64,000 bases of DNA from positions 71,443 to 135,442 of the forward strand of contig CAWHJD010000023.1 in the NCBI GenBank assembly GCA_963829585.1, in the 5' to 3' direction. Positions 37,625 through 46,643 of the stretch are shown here, piece after piece. A program made the position numbers and the translations under genes. The stretch's first letter is position 1. Every line of letters begins with the position of its first letter. This stretch comes from Sva-07 sp963829585. GTDB lineage: Bacteria; Actinomycetota; Acidimicrobiia; Acidimicrobiales; Ilumatobacteraceae. The notes beneath the pieces are model-generated. The model had not been told where the DNA came from. It saw only the letters and a program-made list of their open reading frames with translations, and did no database searches.

Positions 37625-38778
37625 GCGCGTGGATCCTCGAGCGTCGACCGCTCGGGGGTCCAAAGATCGATACGGCGGCCGGTGAGGACATTCCAGACCG
37701 CATTCAAGGACGCTGCGTTGACGAGCACGAAGAACGCGGGGATCGCGACGACTCGCCGCTGCGTCCAACGTGCAGGCGAGGCGACCAACCCCGCGGTTCC
37801 CACGCCGTAGACAGCAAGCTGGCCGAGCGCCGCCAGGCCATAGATCACTGATCGACGCCGCAGCGACAGCGAACTCCAGAGAGCGAGGGCCAGCGGGACC
37901 ACGACGAGTCGCCGGATCACCTTGTGCGAGACGAGTTGCAGAGAATAGAAGCCGCTCAGGCGAGGGTCGAGCAGTCGGCGCCGAAGGTACACCGATCGAA
38001 GCCCACGTGTCATGACGCGAACCTTGCGCCGATACTCGCCTCCGAGCTTGACCGCAGGAGGCTCGTAGGCAATCGCTCGCGGTTCGAAGACCAGTCGCCG
38101 ACCGTGTTCTATGACGCCAGTCGAGATGGCGAAGTCATCGGTCACACCGTCTGGTACGACGACCGCCAGCTCACGCCGAATCGCGTAGAGGGCTCCGGTC
38201 GCCGAGATGACGTTGCCTGCCCGACTCTCTGCCACCTTGAGGAGCCGGTCGAAGCTCCAATAGGCGCGCTCGCCGCTCGCATCGACGCCATCGTCATAAC
38301 GCTGGTCGCCAGCGACGCCGCCGACGTCTGGATCTCCGAATGGTGCGACCAAGCGAGTGATCGCGTCGGTCGCGAGCCGCGAGTTCGCGTCCGTGAACAC
38401 GAGGATCTCGCCAGTTGCGCGCCCGATTCCACGGTTGAGTGCAGTCGCCTTCCCGCTTCGGGGCAGTTCGAGCACGGTGACCCGATCGCTGCCGACATCT
38501 CGAGCGGACTCGACCGTACGATCGGTCGACCCGTCGGACACGACGACGCAATCGAGGAGTTCCACCGGATAGTCGAGATCCAGCACGTTTCGCACCTTCG
38601 AGGCGATAGCTCGCTCCTCATTGTGCGCCGCGATCACCACCGTGACCGATGGTTGTAAACGGTCGTGCGACGTCCAGGGTCGTGGCGCCACGACGGCCCG
38701 AACACAGAGCAGCAACGGGAAACCGGCGTAGGCGTAACCGATCGCCCCGATCGAACCCCAGAAGACCCCTCGCCTCAT
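37621..38778 (-). CDS. Family 2 glycosyltransferase, membrane-bound processive type
   Basis: 385 residues. N-terminal membrane segment GSIGAIGYAYAGFPLLLCV, then the GT-A core: SVTVVIAAHNEERAIASKVR, VVVSDGSTDRT, and ILVFTDANSRLATDAITRLV carrying the DxN/DxD-like metal motif; DGVTDDFAISTGVIEHGRR gives the acceptor-side acidic residues, and RRKVRVMTRGLRS follows. Two to three C-terminal membrane segments. The arrangement is like hyaluronan/cellulose-synthase-related enzymes but short. It probably adds a sugar to the lipid-linked unit. Overlaps both neighbours by 4 bases. Confidence 0.88.
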   Translation of the reverse strand: MRRGVFWGSIGAIGYAYAGFPLLLCVRAVVAPRPWTSHDRLQPSVTVVIAAHNEERAIASKVRNVLDLDYPVELLDCVVVSDGSTDRTVESARDVGSDRVTVLELPRSGKATALNRGIGRATGEILVFTDANSRLATDAITRLVAPFGDPDVGGVAGDQRYDDGVDASGERAYWSFDRLLKVAESRAGNVISATGALYAIRRELAVVVPDGVTDDFAISTGVIEHGRRLVFEPRAIAYEPPAVKLGGEYRRKVRVMTRGLRSVYLRRRLLDPRLSGFYSLQLVSHKVIRRLVVVPLALALWSSLSLRRRSVIYGLAALGQLAVYGVGTAGLVASPARWTQRRVVAIPAFFVLVNAASLNAVWNVLTGRRIDLWTPERSTLEDPRA

Positions 38779-40247
38779 CTCACATGCCCCCGCGATGTTC
38801 GGACCGCGTCCGGTCGCGACTCATCCTCCGCGACGGCGTCTACGGGAATCAGCCCGATCCGTGCCGCCGGAGGACCGAACCACCTGCGCGTGGCCACGAC
38901 GACACCGAGAAGCGGAACCCCGTGCCTGCGCAGTCGGTCGACACCGAATCCGAGGGCACTCGAGGTGCGGTTCGATTCGGGCATCAAGGCCACGATGCCA
39001 TCTGCGTGCTGTGCAACAGGCCACCAGACCGACAGGCTCTCGCCCCCGGGTACCAGAACGACGGCCAAGTTCCTGCGGTCGAGTGCGCCCATCTCAACGT
39101 CCCCGGTCACGACCGACCCAATCGAGGTACCGTCCACGACGACGTCGGCACGCTCGGTTCCCGGATCTTGCTGTCCCGACAACCATCGTGTGCCTGCACC
39201 CGTCGGATCGATCACGACGACTGTGCTCGACAGGCTGTCGCAAAGTTGCCAGAACGCAGCCAGACAGGTGCGCGAAGCGGTCGGCAAGGTCACAACGACG
39301 ACCGGCGCGTTGCCGTCGCGCTGGCTCGCCTCGATCGCACACAGCCAGACGGCGTCGACTGCCGGCTGAATCGCAGTGCGCGCCCGCTGATCACGTGCGA
39401 TCGTCCGCCATCGCGAAGAACGAAGTAGACCTGCGAGCGCTGGTGGTCCGAGGATGGCCCCAAGGTTGTCGCAGACCAGTCCCGCCCGAATTCCACTCGT
39501 CGAACGAGCACGACGTCGAGATTCGACCGTCAGCGCGACCACGACCACCAGGAACCCGGAGGCAAGCGCCCCGAGCACTGCGCCCTGTGCGGGATCAAGT
39601 GACGTCTTGGTCGCGCGTGCGCCATCGTCCAGCACCGTGATCGACGCGCCGATCGGGAACGACGTAACAGTTTCCGCTCCAGCAGGCGCGTCGTCGGCAC
39701 TCTCGACCGTTCCCCATGAGGATGTCGGGACGAGCGCTCGGTTGTCGGCAACGATGTCGCGGAGTTCGTCGATCAACCGGCTCGCCATCAGCGATGACGT
39801 GGTACCGGACGGTGTACGCACTCTGATCGTGAGCGTGGCGCTGCCCCGCCCGGCCTGAGCCGACACCGCAACATCGCCGGCATTCAGTCCCGTGCCCTCC
39901 GCAGCGAGTGCGATCACACCAGTGCTTTCAAGAATTTCGCCATACGTGCGCGCCAGGTCAGCGGTACCCTCCAGGAGATCGGTGTTCGGAACGACCGGGC
40001 CGACAAGAACGGTCGCCTCGGACTGGTACCAGAGAGGGACCTGACCCGCCCAGTACCAGCCGACGAGTGCACCCACGACCATCGCGATCGCAATTGGTAG
40101 CCCCCACGCGCGCACGACGACGATCAGGTCAACGACGTCGTCCTCATCGCCATCCGGAACCACAGGCAGCTCGGTCGACGCGTACAGGTGCTGCTCAGTC
40201 GAATGGTCGTGGGTTGACGAGCGGTGTGACCGATGTCGTGTAGTCAT
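38775..40247 (-). CDS. Wzz-like chain-length protein without a P-loop
   Basis: 490 residues. An acidic N-terminus, membrane segment LPIAIAMVVGALVGWYWAG, external part starting LWYQSEATVLVGPVVPNTDL (the Wzz domain pattern; YGEILES further on), second segment AVLGALASGFLVVVVALTVE, then a cytoplasmic domain of about 230 residues. At the place where BY-kinases have their Walker A, this one has VVVVTLPTASRTCLAAFWQL, with no Gly-Lys-Ser/Thr loop, and VVVIDPTGAGTRWL instead of the Walker A' strand. So it keeps the fold order of the kinase but not its ATP site. Probably a structural co-polymerase or an inactive partner. Confidence 0.8.
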   Translation of the reverse strand: MTTRHRSHRSSTHDHSTEQHLYASTELPVVPDGDEDDVVDLIVVVRAWGLPIAIAMVVGALVGWYWAGQVPLWYQSEATVLVGPVVPNTDLLEGTADLARTYGEILESTGVIALAAEGTGLNAGDVAVSAQAGRGSATLTIRVRTPSGTTSSLMASRLIDELRDIVADNRALVPTSSWGTVESADDAPAGAETVTSFPIGASITVLDDGARATKTSLDPAQGAVLGALASGFLVVVVALTVESRRRARSTSGIRAGLVCDNLGAILGPPALAGLLRSSRWRTIARDQRARTAIQPAVDAVWLCAIEASQRDGNAPVVVVTLPTASRTCLAAFWQLCDSLSSTVVVIDPTGAGTRWLSGQQDPGTERADVVVDGTSIGSVVTGDVEMGALDRRNLAVVLVPGGESLSVWWPVAQHADGIVALMPESNRTSSALGFGVDRLRRHGVPLLGVVVATRRWFGPPAARIGLIPVDAVAEDESRPDAVRTSRGHVR

Positions 40248-40321
40248 GGTCCTGGCAGGGGTTCAGCATGCAGCGCGGGTGGTCGTCGGCGTCGTGGCAG
40301 TGCCGAACGCCGAACTCGGTG

Positions 40322-41458
40322 TCACGTCGACTCGAAGGCGTTGACGAGGCCGTGCTGTGGCTCGCTCTCCTCGGCGACGCGAAGTGAACGATCGATCAGT
40401 GCGATCATAGGACGGTCCAGCGCAACCCCCGTGGAGAGGCGCGTCGTCCTGGACATCCTCCTTTTCGATTTGGCGGCCCAACGCTCGAGCAATCGGAGGG
40501 TGCACCACAACTCGACGGCGCCACGGGGGATCGGCTGGCCACCGAGGTAGCCACTCCAGAACGACCGCAGCCACCCATCGAGCCTCTCGGGGGGGATTGC
40601 GAGACCCCGGCTCATCAGCTGGGGTCGCAGGGAGGTCACCGCCGTGACGAAATAGGTCGCGTCGTGTAGGGGTGGAGTTCGAACAGCGCCCAGCGTGTCG
40701 ATCGCCGTGACCATTCCATCTTCATCAACGAGTACGTTGGTCAGTCCGAAGTCACCGAACCGAGTCCGCGTCACCAAACGCTCGGGCAAGTGTGTCTCGA
40801 CGGCCGCGACCAGGCGTGGCCCGATGGCGCGCAACGGCTCACCAGCGCTCGTTGTTCGAGTGAGGTGAGCGATGATCTCGAGCCCTCGGGTGACGATCTC
40901 CTCCCGGTCGACGAGCGCTTCCGGCGCGTCGGGGCGATGAACATGTTCGTGGAACACGTGGAGAAGCGCTCCCGCACGCTCGAAGATCTCGTCGAGGTCC
41001 CGATGACGGCGCCGCCACCGAACCTCACCGACCACGAGCTCCCGCAACGGGACGCCTCGCGCAGCCGTCATCACGACGACCTGGTCGTCCGTTCCAGGCA
41101 GCAGCCGGACGGCCCCGAGCTGTCGATCTCCCGCAGACTCGACCGCAGTGGCGAGGTCGCTGAGCGCCGCACGCTGGAGCGATGCGCGGCTCACGTGAGG
41201 TTGCACGGTGATGAGGCGGACATGATGGCTCTCGCTCTGATCGGCGGCTTCGAGTGGCAACTTCGCGAAGAAGGTTTCGGATCCCAGCTCACCCTCGATC
41301 CGGTATCGGTGCACCACCGAGAACCGCTTACGCCAAACCCGGTCGAGCACGATTTCGTGCGGCACGAGATGACTGTACGTTTCGAGCTGGAGTAGAGCCA
41401 CAGCGTGCATGTGCCGTTCGAGTCTCGCCAGCTCTGCGCCGTCCGCCATGGCGCGCAC
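40322..41458 (-). CDS. Aminoglycoside-phosphotransferase-like protein 3
   Basis: 378 residues from MRAMADGAELARLE. The lower-lobe motif is RFGDFGLTNVLVDEDG, then VTAIDTLGA; compared with HGDL in paralogue 1 the His is Phe but the Asp and Asn remain. The N-lobe is longer and different (FFAKLPLEAADQSESHHVRL with a Lys at the usual place). It lies between a GT4 gene (14 bases) and the Wzz-like gene (75 bases), without overlap. Probably a sugar or lipid kinase of the same pathway as paralogues 1 and 2. Confidence 0.7.
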   Translation of the reverse strand: MRAMADGAELARLERHMHAVALLQLETYSHLVPHEIVLDRVWRKRFSVVHRYRIEGELGSETFFAKLPLEAADQSESHHVRLITVQPHVSRASLQRAALSDLATAVESAGDRQLGAVRLLPGTDDQVVVMTAARGVPLRELVVGEVRWRRRHRDLDEIFERAGALLHVFHEHVHRPDAPEALVDREEIVTRGLEIIAHLTRTTSAGEPLRAIGPRLVAAVETHLPERLVTRTRFGDFGLTNVLVDEDGMVTAIDTLGAVRTPPLHDATYFVTAVTSLRPQLMSRGLAIPPERLDGWLRSFWSGYLGGQPIPRGAVELWCTLRLLERWAAKSKRRMSRTTRLSTGVALDRPMIALIDRSLRVAEESEPQHGLVNAFEST

Positions 41459-41471
41459 GCTAGCAGTCAGC

Positions 41472-42848
41472 TCAACGAACTGTCGATCGCGTGGACGTGT
41501 CCCCGTGAGATCCCACCAGGTCGATCAAGTGGAGCATCCGATGCGCCGTCTGCTCCAGCGCGTACTCCTTGACGACGCTGCGCCTACCGGCCGCCGCGAT
41601 GGCCGCAGCTCGTTCCGGAGACGCGAGCAGAAAGCACACGGCATCGGCCAATGAACTTGGTGAGCCCGGGTCGGCCAGCACCCCCGTGACGCCATCCTCC
41701 ACGAGTTCTGGAATGCCAGCGAGTCTGCTCGCGACCACGGGAACCTCGGACGCCATGGCCTCCATCAGCACCGTCGGTATCCCTTCGCGCCGACCGTCAC
41801 TGCTCGCAATGCTCGGAACGACCACGACGTCGGCATGCGCGTATCGAGCGAGTACGTCGTCGTGCGCGAGGGCACCGGCGAAGTGGATTCGCTCGCCCAG
41901 GCCCAGATCTTCCGAGAGCGACTCGAGGCCATATCGGTCAGGCCCGTCACCGATGAGTTCCACGTCGACCGGATGCCCGCGGGATGCGAGCAGTGCGGCC
42001 GCCTCGATGAGAAACCGTTGGCCTTTCACCTCGTGCATGGTGCCGACGCAGAGCAGCCTCGTCGTGCTTCCCCGTAGTGCGCGTTCGTTGACGATGACGC
42101 GATCGAGGTCAATCCCGCAGCGGACGGTGACCACGCGGTCCGCGACGTCGGGTCCGCACTCCTCGATGATCACGCCGCGATTGAAATCGGACACCGCCGC
42201 AACGAACGACGACTCGACGACCTTGGTCCGCATCATCGCTCGGTGTCGATGGACATCGGATCCGTGGGCGACCACGCTGTACGGAAGACCTGTCAGCCTG
42301 CCGAGGCACCACGCGGCAAAGCCGCCGTGTGTGAGGAAGTGGGCATGTACGTGGCGAACGCCAAGCGACGAGATCTCTCTCGAGATTTCGCAAATTCGGG
42401 GCAGGAGCACGAGATCCTTGACGAGCATTCCGGGGGAATGCCACGTGTCTCGGACAAGCCGACCCACGATTCCGAGAAGCGTCACGGGACGGCGGACGAG
42501 TACACTTCCGAGACCCGAGAACGCCCTGACACCCCACGGCGACCCGAATCGGGCTCGCTCGACAAGGGGCTCGAACGCCGGGTGCCGACGCCCACTCTGT
42601 TCTGAGAGCAACGGGAAGATCTCGATCGTCGCGCCGAGGCGCTCGAGACCCACGATCTCGTTGGCAACGAAGGTTTCGGTGAACTTGGGGAATCGAGACA
42701 TGACAACGGCTATCGGAGCCGTCGTCATCGACGCCGGTCGAGATCGTGGCATTGCCTCAGCCACGCCATGCAGTTCGTTGCCGTCGGAGTCCGGGATGGA
42801 CCGCACGGCCGTCGGGATGGGCGACCGCCGGGGGCGCAATCTCGTCAT
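41472..42848 (-). CDS. Family 4 glycosyltransferase (WcaL/AmsK-like)
   Basis: 458 residues from ATG 42848, which overlaps the stop of the preceding gene (ATGA); the conserved region begins only at MTTAPIAVVMSRFPKFTETF (42728), so the first 40 residues are doubtful. SRFPKFTETFVANEI is typical of colanic-acid-type GT4 enzymes. GVRHVHAHFLTHGGFAAWCL and VVAHGSDVHRHR belong to the acceptor domain; LLCVGTMHEVKGQRFLIEAA and EGIPTVLMEAMASEVPVVAS (the E-x7-E donor motif) to the donor domain. It adds a sugar, with retention, to the growing repeat unit. Confidence 0.88.
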   Translation of the reverse strand: MTRLRPRRSPIPTAVRSIPDSDGNELHGVAEAMPRSRPASMTTAPIAVVMSRFPKFTETFVANEIVGLERLGATIEIFPLLSEQSGRRHPAFEPLVERARFGSPWGVRAFSGLGSVLVRRPVTLLGIVGRLVRDTWHSPGMLVKDLVLLPRICEISREISSLGVRHVHAHFLTHGGFAAWCLGRLTGLPYSVVAHGSDVHRHRAMMRTKVVESSFVAAVSDFNRGVIIEECGPDVADRVVTVRCGIDLDRVIVNERALRGSTTRLLCVGTMHEVKGQRFLIEAAALLASRGHPVDVELIGDGPDRYGLESLSEDLGLGERIHFAGALAHDDVLARYAHADVVVVPSIASSDGRREGIPTVLMEAMASEVPVVASRLAGIPELVEDGVTGVLADPGSPSSLADAVCFLLASPERAAAIAAAGRRSVVKEYALEQTAHRMLHLIDLVGSHGDTSTRSTVR

Positions 42849-44182
42849 CGCTCCGAGACTTCGACTCGCACGACGCCGACCTCGTTGCGCTTCTTGGGAT
42901 GCCGTCCGCCTTGCTGCTCATCGACGCCCTGAGCGACCGGCGCAGATTCCGCTGAACCGCCTCCAGCTTCCGCGTCGTCGACCTCGACCAGAGCGACGAG
43001 TCGTGCGTCGACCGAGCGCAGCTGCGCGACGACATTCTCCACCATTTCCCGTTGCCGAGATCGTGGTCGGGTTACCAGCACCACGCGATCACTCGCCGCA
43101 GCTACTGCGGTCAGGCGCGCCCGCTCGATGCCGGACTCCGCCACGATCATCATTATCGCATCCTGGGGACAGGCCTTGGCAAGGGCTCGGACCCTACTCA
43201 TGCCGCTCTCGTCGAAGCCCGCTTCGATGTCGACCACATCCTGGTCGCCAAGACCGGACGCAATGACATCTCTTCGCTGAGCATCAGCCGCTGCGATCAC
43301 GACTCGCTGCCCGATACGTCGACCGGCCGCAACGAATCGTCGGCCGACCTCGACCGTGTCCGATTCGTCCTCACCGCCTGCCAGCAGCACTGTCGTGAAG
43401 GCGCCACCGCGGTGACATTGGATCAGGACCGAGACCAATGCGAGATCGTCAACATCGGCTTGGCGTGACCGGAACGTCGCGTCGTCTGCGCCTCCTGCCG
43501 CTGACGCAGCCGCCAAGCCAACCGGCACGACGCGCAACCCGTACGCCTCGCTCTCCTGTGCATTTTCCGAGTAGGAGCCTCCCCGACCGGACAACCGACT
43601 CAGCCACCAGCCAATGATGAGACCCACCAGGGAAGCGCCGACCAGGACCAGTAGTGGGAGACTGTTTCTCTCGGTTGCGGGTTCCTTCGGTGGGTCGAGC
43701 ACGCGCAGCTGATCCGGCTCAGAGGTCGCCGGCTCAGGAGTCGAAGGGTCGCCGCCCTCCGCGCCATTCACGGTCACCAGGAGTTCGTCGATGAGGGCCC
43801 TGGAGAGTGCCGGCGGTACGTCAACATCCGAACTCTCGACCACCAGACGGATCGTTCTTGACCGCTCGTCGGGAATCGCCGTCACCGTGACGTCATCGGC
43901 CGTGATGCCCGTCGCCTCCGCCGCCCGCTCGACCGCCGACCGACTCGTCAACAGGTCGGCGTAGGTGCGGCTCAGCAGTCCGGCGGTGTCGAGCGTCGAC
44001 CGGTCGGCGCCAATCGGGCCGACGAGCAGCTGAGCAGTCGTGTCGTACAGGGCCGGTCGGGATTGGCCGACGATCCAACCGAAGCTGAGACCAATGAGAA
44101 GGCCGACCACGGGGTACGCCCAGCGGACCCGCCACCAACCCGCCGACTCTCGAATCGGCGCTGGGTCGTCGCGCATGGTCAT
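42845..44182 (-). CDS. Wzz-like chain-length protein with degenerate cytoplasmic domain
   Basis: 445 residues. Membrane segment YPVVGLLIGLSFGWIVGQSR, external Wzz domain (YDTTAQLLVGPIGADRSTLD), second segment LPLLVLVGASLVGLIIGWWL, then a cytoplasmic domain AFTTVLLAGGEDESDTVEVG where a Walker A is expected; no GKT/GKS loop is present. It ends in a charged tail (KKRNEVGVVRVEVSER). It is similar in design to 38775-40247 and different in sequence. Two such proteins in one operon may form a hetero-oligomeric co-polymerase. Confidence 0.75.
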   Translation of the reverse strand: MTMRDDPAPIRESAGWWRVRWAYPVVGLLIGLSFGWIVGQSRPALYDTTAQLLVGPIGADRSTLDTAGLLSRTYADLLTSRSAVERAAEATGITADDVTVTAIPDERSRTIRLVVESSDVDVPPALSRALIDELLVTVNGAEGGDPSTPEPATSEPDQLRVLDPPKEPATERNSLPLLVLVGASLVGLIIGWWLSRLSGRGGSYSENAQESEAYGLRVVPVGLAAASAAGGADDATFRSRQADVDDLALVSVLIQCHRGGAFTTVLLAGGEDESDTVEVGRRFVAAGRRIGQRVVIAAADAQRRDVIASGLGDQDVVDIEAGFDESGMSRVRALAKACPQDAIMMIVAESGIERARLTAVAAASDRVVLVTRPRSRQREMVENVVAQLRSVDARLVALVEVDDAEAGGGSAESAPVAQGVDEQQGGRHPKKRNEVGVVRVEVSER

Positions 44183-44186
44183 ATCG

Positions 44187-45251
44187 TCATCTCCACATCA
44201 GTCGTCGCTCGCGAGCGCTACCGTGCGCAGCCTCGTCGTGTCGGTCCGTGATCGAGTCAGCCCACGGATGCATGAAGGCCCGCGCCGCATGGAAACCTGT
44301 CCGGCGGCTCACGTTGATCCGGCGAATGAGCAGCGGGCGCTCGCACATGATCCGATGAGATCCGCGTTGGGTCGTGAAGGCGAGCGGCACACCACAATCC
44401 GCCACCAAGCTCGTGACAGCAGCGCTCCAGCGGCCACTGGGATATGCGAAGCCTTGCGGCACTGTGCCGAGCTGCGTCCGGACGTCGTCGATCGATCCGG
44501 AAATTTCGTGATACGCGACGTCGAGGGGAACCTGATCGAGGTGCGGGTGAGTCCGTGTGTGCGGACACACGGCGATGCCGTGCCCTGCCAGATCCCTCAG
44601 GGTCGCCCACGACATCACATTCGCAGGGGGTGGTTCCACGTCGAGGTCGTCGCACAAGCGCCGGACATGGTCGAGCAGCTCCTGCCACGGCCGTTCCTTG
44701 AGCTCCGCTCGTAGGTGCCGTACCTTCTTCGCCCGGTCTTCGAACGACCCGAGCGTCAGCGGCCCGACGAGCGAATCGTCGACGGTGTTCCGATTGGTCG
44801 TGACGATCGCTGCATAAACAGCATCCCACCAGAACCATGCGATCGGATCATCGACAAACCCCGTTGGAACGAAGACGACCGCCGCTGCCCCATGACGTCG
44901 AAGGACCGGTAACGCAGCGGAGCGGAAGTCGTCCACGCCATCGTCGAACGTGAGGAGTACAGCGCGCTCCGGCAGCGCTGCGATCCCAGCTCGAGCGTTG
45001 GCCACGTCCGAGATCGACACCAACTGGCAATGCTCCTGGAGAAATGAGACGTGATGCTCGAACTCGGCCGGTGTCGCACTGATCAACGATGGATCGCGGC
45101 CATCGGGACGGACGTCGTCGATTCGATGATAGGTCAACACCGTGAGTCGGCCCGCGGGCCACCGCGCGAGGCGCTCAGCCACACCGAGTGCGGACCCGGT
45201 GACGCGACTCGAGAGCATCGAGTCGAGCAGGGAACGATGCCGCAGCGCCAC
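44187..45251 (-). CDS. Polysaccharide deacetylase (NodB homology domain)
   Basis: 354 residues, first gene of the operon. VLTYHRIDD, then AVLLTFDDGVDDFRSAALPV (the TFDDG motif with the catalytic base and a metal-binding Asp), GAAAVVFVPTGFVDD, CPHTRTHPHLDQV (H-x3-H metal ligands) and GFAYPSGRWSAAVTSLVADC (RxxPxG-like motif). No signal peptide, so it likely works in the cytoplasm or at the membrane. It removes acetyl groups from N-acetyl-hexosamines, or O-acetyl groups, of the polysaccharide. Confidence 0.88.
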   Translation of the reverse strand: MALRHRSLLDSMLSSRVTGSALGVAERLARWPAGRLTVLTYHRIDDVRPDGRDPSLISATPAEFEHHVSFLQEHCQLVSISDVANARAGIAALPERAVLLTFDDGVDDFRSAALPVLRRHGAAAVVFVPTGFVDDPIAWFWWDAVYAAIVTTNRNTVDDSLVGPLTLGSFEDRAKKVRHLRAELKERPWQELLDHVRRLCDDLDVEPPPANVMSWATLRDLAGHGIAVCPHTRTHPHLDQVPLDVAYHEISGSIDDVRTQLGTVPQGFAYPSGRWSAAVTSLVADCGVPLAFTTQRGSHRIMCERPLLIRRINVSRRTGFHAARAFMHPWADSITDRHDEAAHGSARERRLMWR

Positions 45252-45682
45252 TGCTCAAACATCCCGAGGGCTGGGACAGGGGAGGCAACTCTCGGCGACC
45301 GCCTGGCCGACGACACAGCGGAGTTGGGGCCGCTGCGCCATCTCGGAGGAGAACGGCTCGGTACGCCCGCAAAGTCCGTTGCGTGAGTGCCGAGACAGGA
45401 CCATCACCAACTGCGGTCCTCCCTGCCATGTCACGGAATGCCAATCCATCTCGCGCTGTCCCACTGAATCCCTCGATGACGGCTGATGAGCGAGCGGCTA
45501 CCGTCGTGGCCGCCGTCAGGGTATCCGCGTCGAGATCGAGCGGCACCCACCTGCCCTTCGGAGGTAATGATCGTTGCTCTGGCCGAGCTTTCCCGCATAC
45601 GGTTCCGCCCGAGCGCGCTCCCCGCAGCTCTGCAGCTCGATAGCATCGACACCTCATCAGATGGGCGAGGAAAGGCAGTCGA
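45252..45682. other. Divergent intergenic region, probable promoters of the large operon and of the epimerase
   Basis: About 430 bases between the divergent starts at 45251 and 45683. Short frames on both strands do not resemble known proteins. As the only sizeable gap upstream of the 16.7-kb minus-strand operon it must hold its main promoter. Confidence 0.5.
45667..45675 (+). promoter_or_regulatory. Ribosome binding site of the epimerase gene
   Basis: gaggaaagg, seven bases before ATG 45683; it fixes the start of the SDR gene. Confidence 0.7.
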
Positions 45683-46627
45683 ATGACGGCGGTGGTGACG
45701 GGGGCAGCAGGCTTCATCGGTTCGACCCTGGTCGATGCGCTCATCGACAAGGGTGAACGCGTCGTCGGCATCGATTGCTTGACCGACTACTACGACGTCC
45801 CGACCAAGCGATCGAACCTGAGCCAGGCGATGGCACACCCTGCGTTCGAGTTCATCGAAGCCGATCTTCGAACTGCCGACCTCCGCGCGTTGCTCGACGG
45901 TGCGAGCGTCGTGTTCCATCAGGCAGCTCAGCCCGGCGTCCGCCTGTCCTGGGACGACGGCTTCCCGACGTACGTGAGCTGCAACGTGTTGGCGACACAG
46001 CGCCTGTTGGAGGCCGCTCACCGCGTCGGCGTCGAACGGATCGTGTACGCCTCGAGTTCCTCCGTGTACGGCAACGCAGAGACGTACCCGGTCAGCGAAG
46101 ACCTACTGCCACGTCCACAAAGCCCGTACGGTGTCACCAAGCTCGCCGCTGAGCACCTCTGCACTCTGTACGCCGCCAACTTTGGCCTGTCGACGGTCAG
46201 CCTTCGATACTTCACCGTCTATGGTCCTCGCCAGCGGCCCGACATGGCGATTCATCGCCTGATCGAGTCCGCACTCGACGGCTCACCGTTCCCCCTCTTC
46301 GGGGATGGCTCCCACGTTCGTGACTTCACGTTCGTGGGCGACGTCGTTGCGGCCAACGTGGCGGCGGGCGCGGCCGACGTCGAGCCCGGTGTCGTCCTGA
46401 ACGTCTGCGCCGGCGGATCGACGACGATGAGCGAACTCATTTCGACGGTCGGAGAGACAGTCGGTCGGCCGGTACCCGTCGACGGACGCCCGGAGCAACC
46501 AGGCGATGTCCAGCGGACTGGCGGCGACGGCTCCCTTGCCCGCGCTGTGTTGGGCTGGGAGCCTCAGTGCCAGCTGGCCGACGGCATCGCGTTGCAGGCC
46601 GAGTGGCACCGCACCCGACGCGACTGA
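45683..46627 (+). CDS. NAD-dependent nucleotide-sugar epimerase/dehydratase (UDP-glucuronate/UDP-glucose 4-epimerase-like SDR)
   Basis: 314 residues. MTAVVTGAAGFIGSTLVDAL (GxxGxxG), VFHQAAQPGVRLSWDDGFPT, YASSSSVYGNAETYPVSED (catalytic Ser), SPYGVTKLAAEHLC (YxxxK) and LRYFTVYGPRQRPDMAIHRL; the PDMA block is seen in UDP-glucuronate 4-epimerases and related enzymes. It would deliver UDP-galacturonate or a similar sugar, which fits a uronic-acid polymer acted on by the alginate-lyase-like proteins; other hexose 4-epimerisation is possible. Confidence 0.85.
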   Translation: MTAVVTGAAGFIGSTLVDALIDKGERVVGIDCLTDYYDVPTKRSNLSQAMAHPAFEFIEADLRTADLRALLDGASVVFHQAAQPGVRLSWDDGFPTYVSCNVLATQRLLEAAHRVGVERIVYASSSSVYGNAETYPVSEDLLPRPQSPYGVTKLAAEHLCTLYAANFGLSTVSLRYFTVYGPRQRPDMAIHRLIESALDGSPFPLFGDGSHVRDFTFVGDVVAANVAAGAADVEPGVVLNVCAGGSTTMSELISTVGETVGRPVPVDGRPEQPGDVQRTGGDGSLARAVLGWEPQCQLADGIALQAEWHRTRRD

Positions 46628-46643
46628 CGCGTGAGCCGAATGC

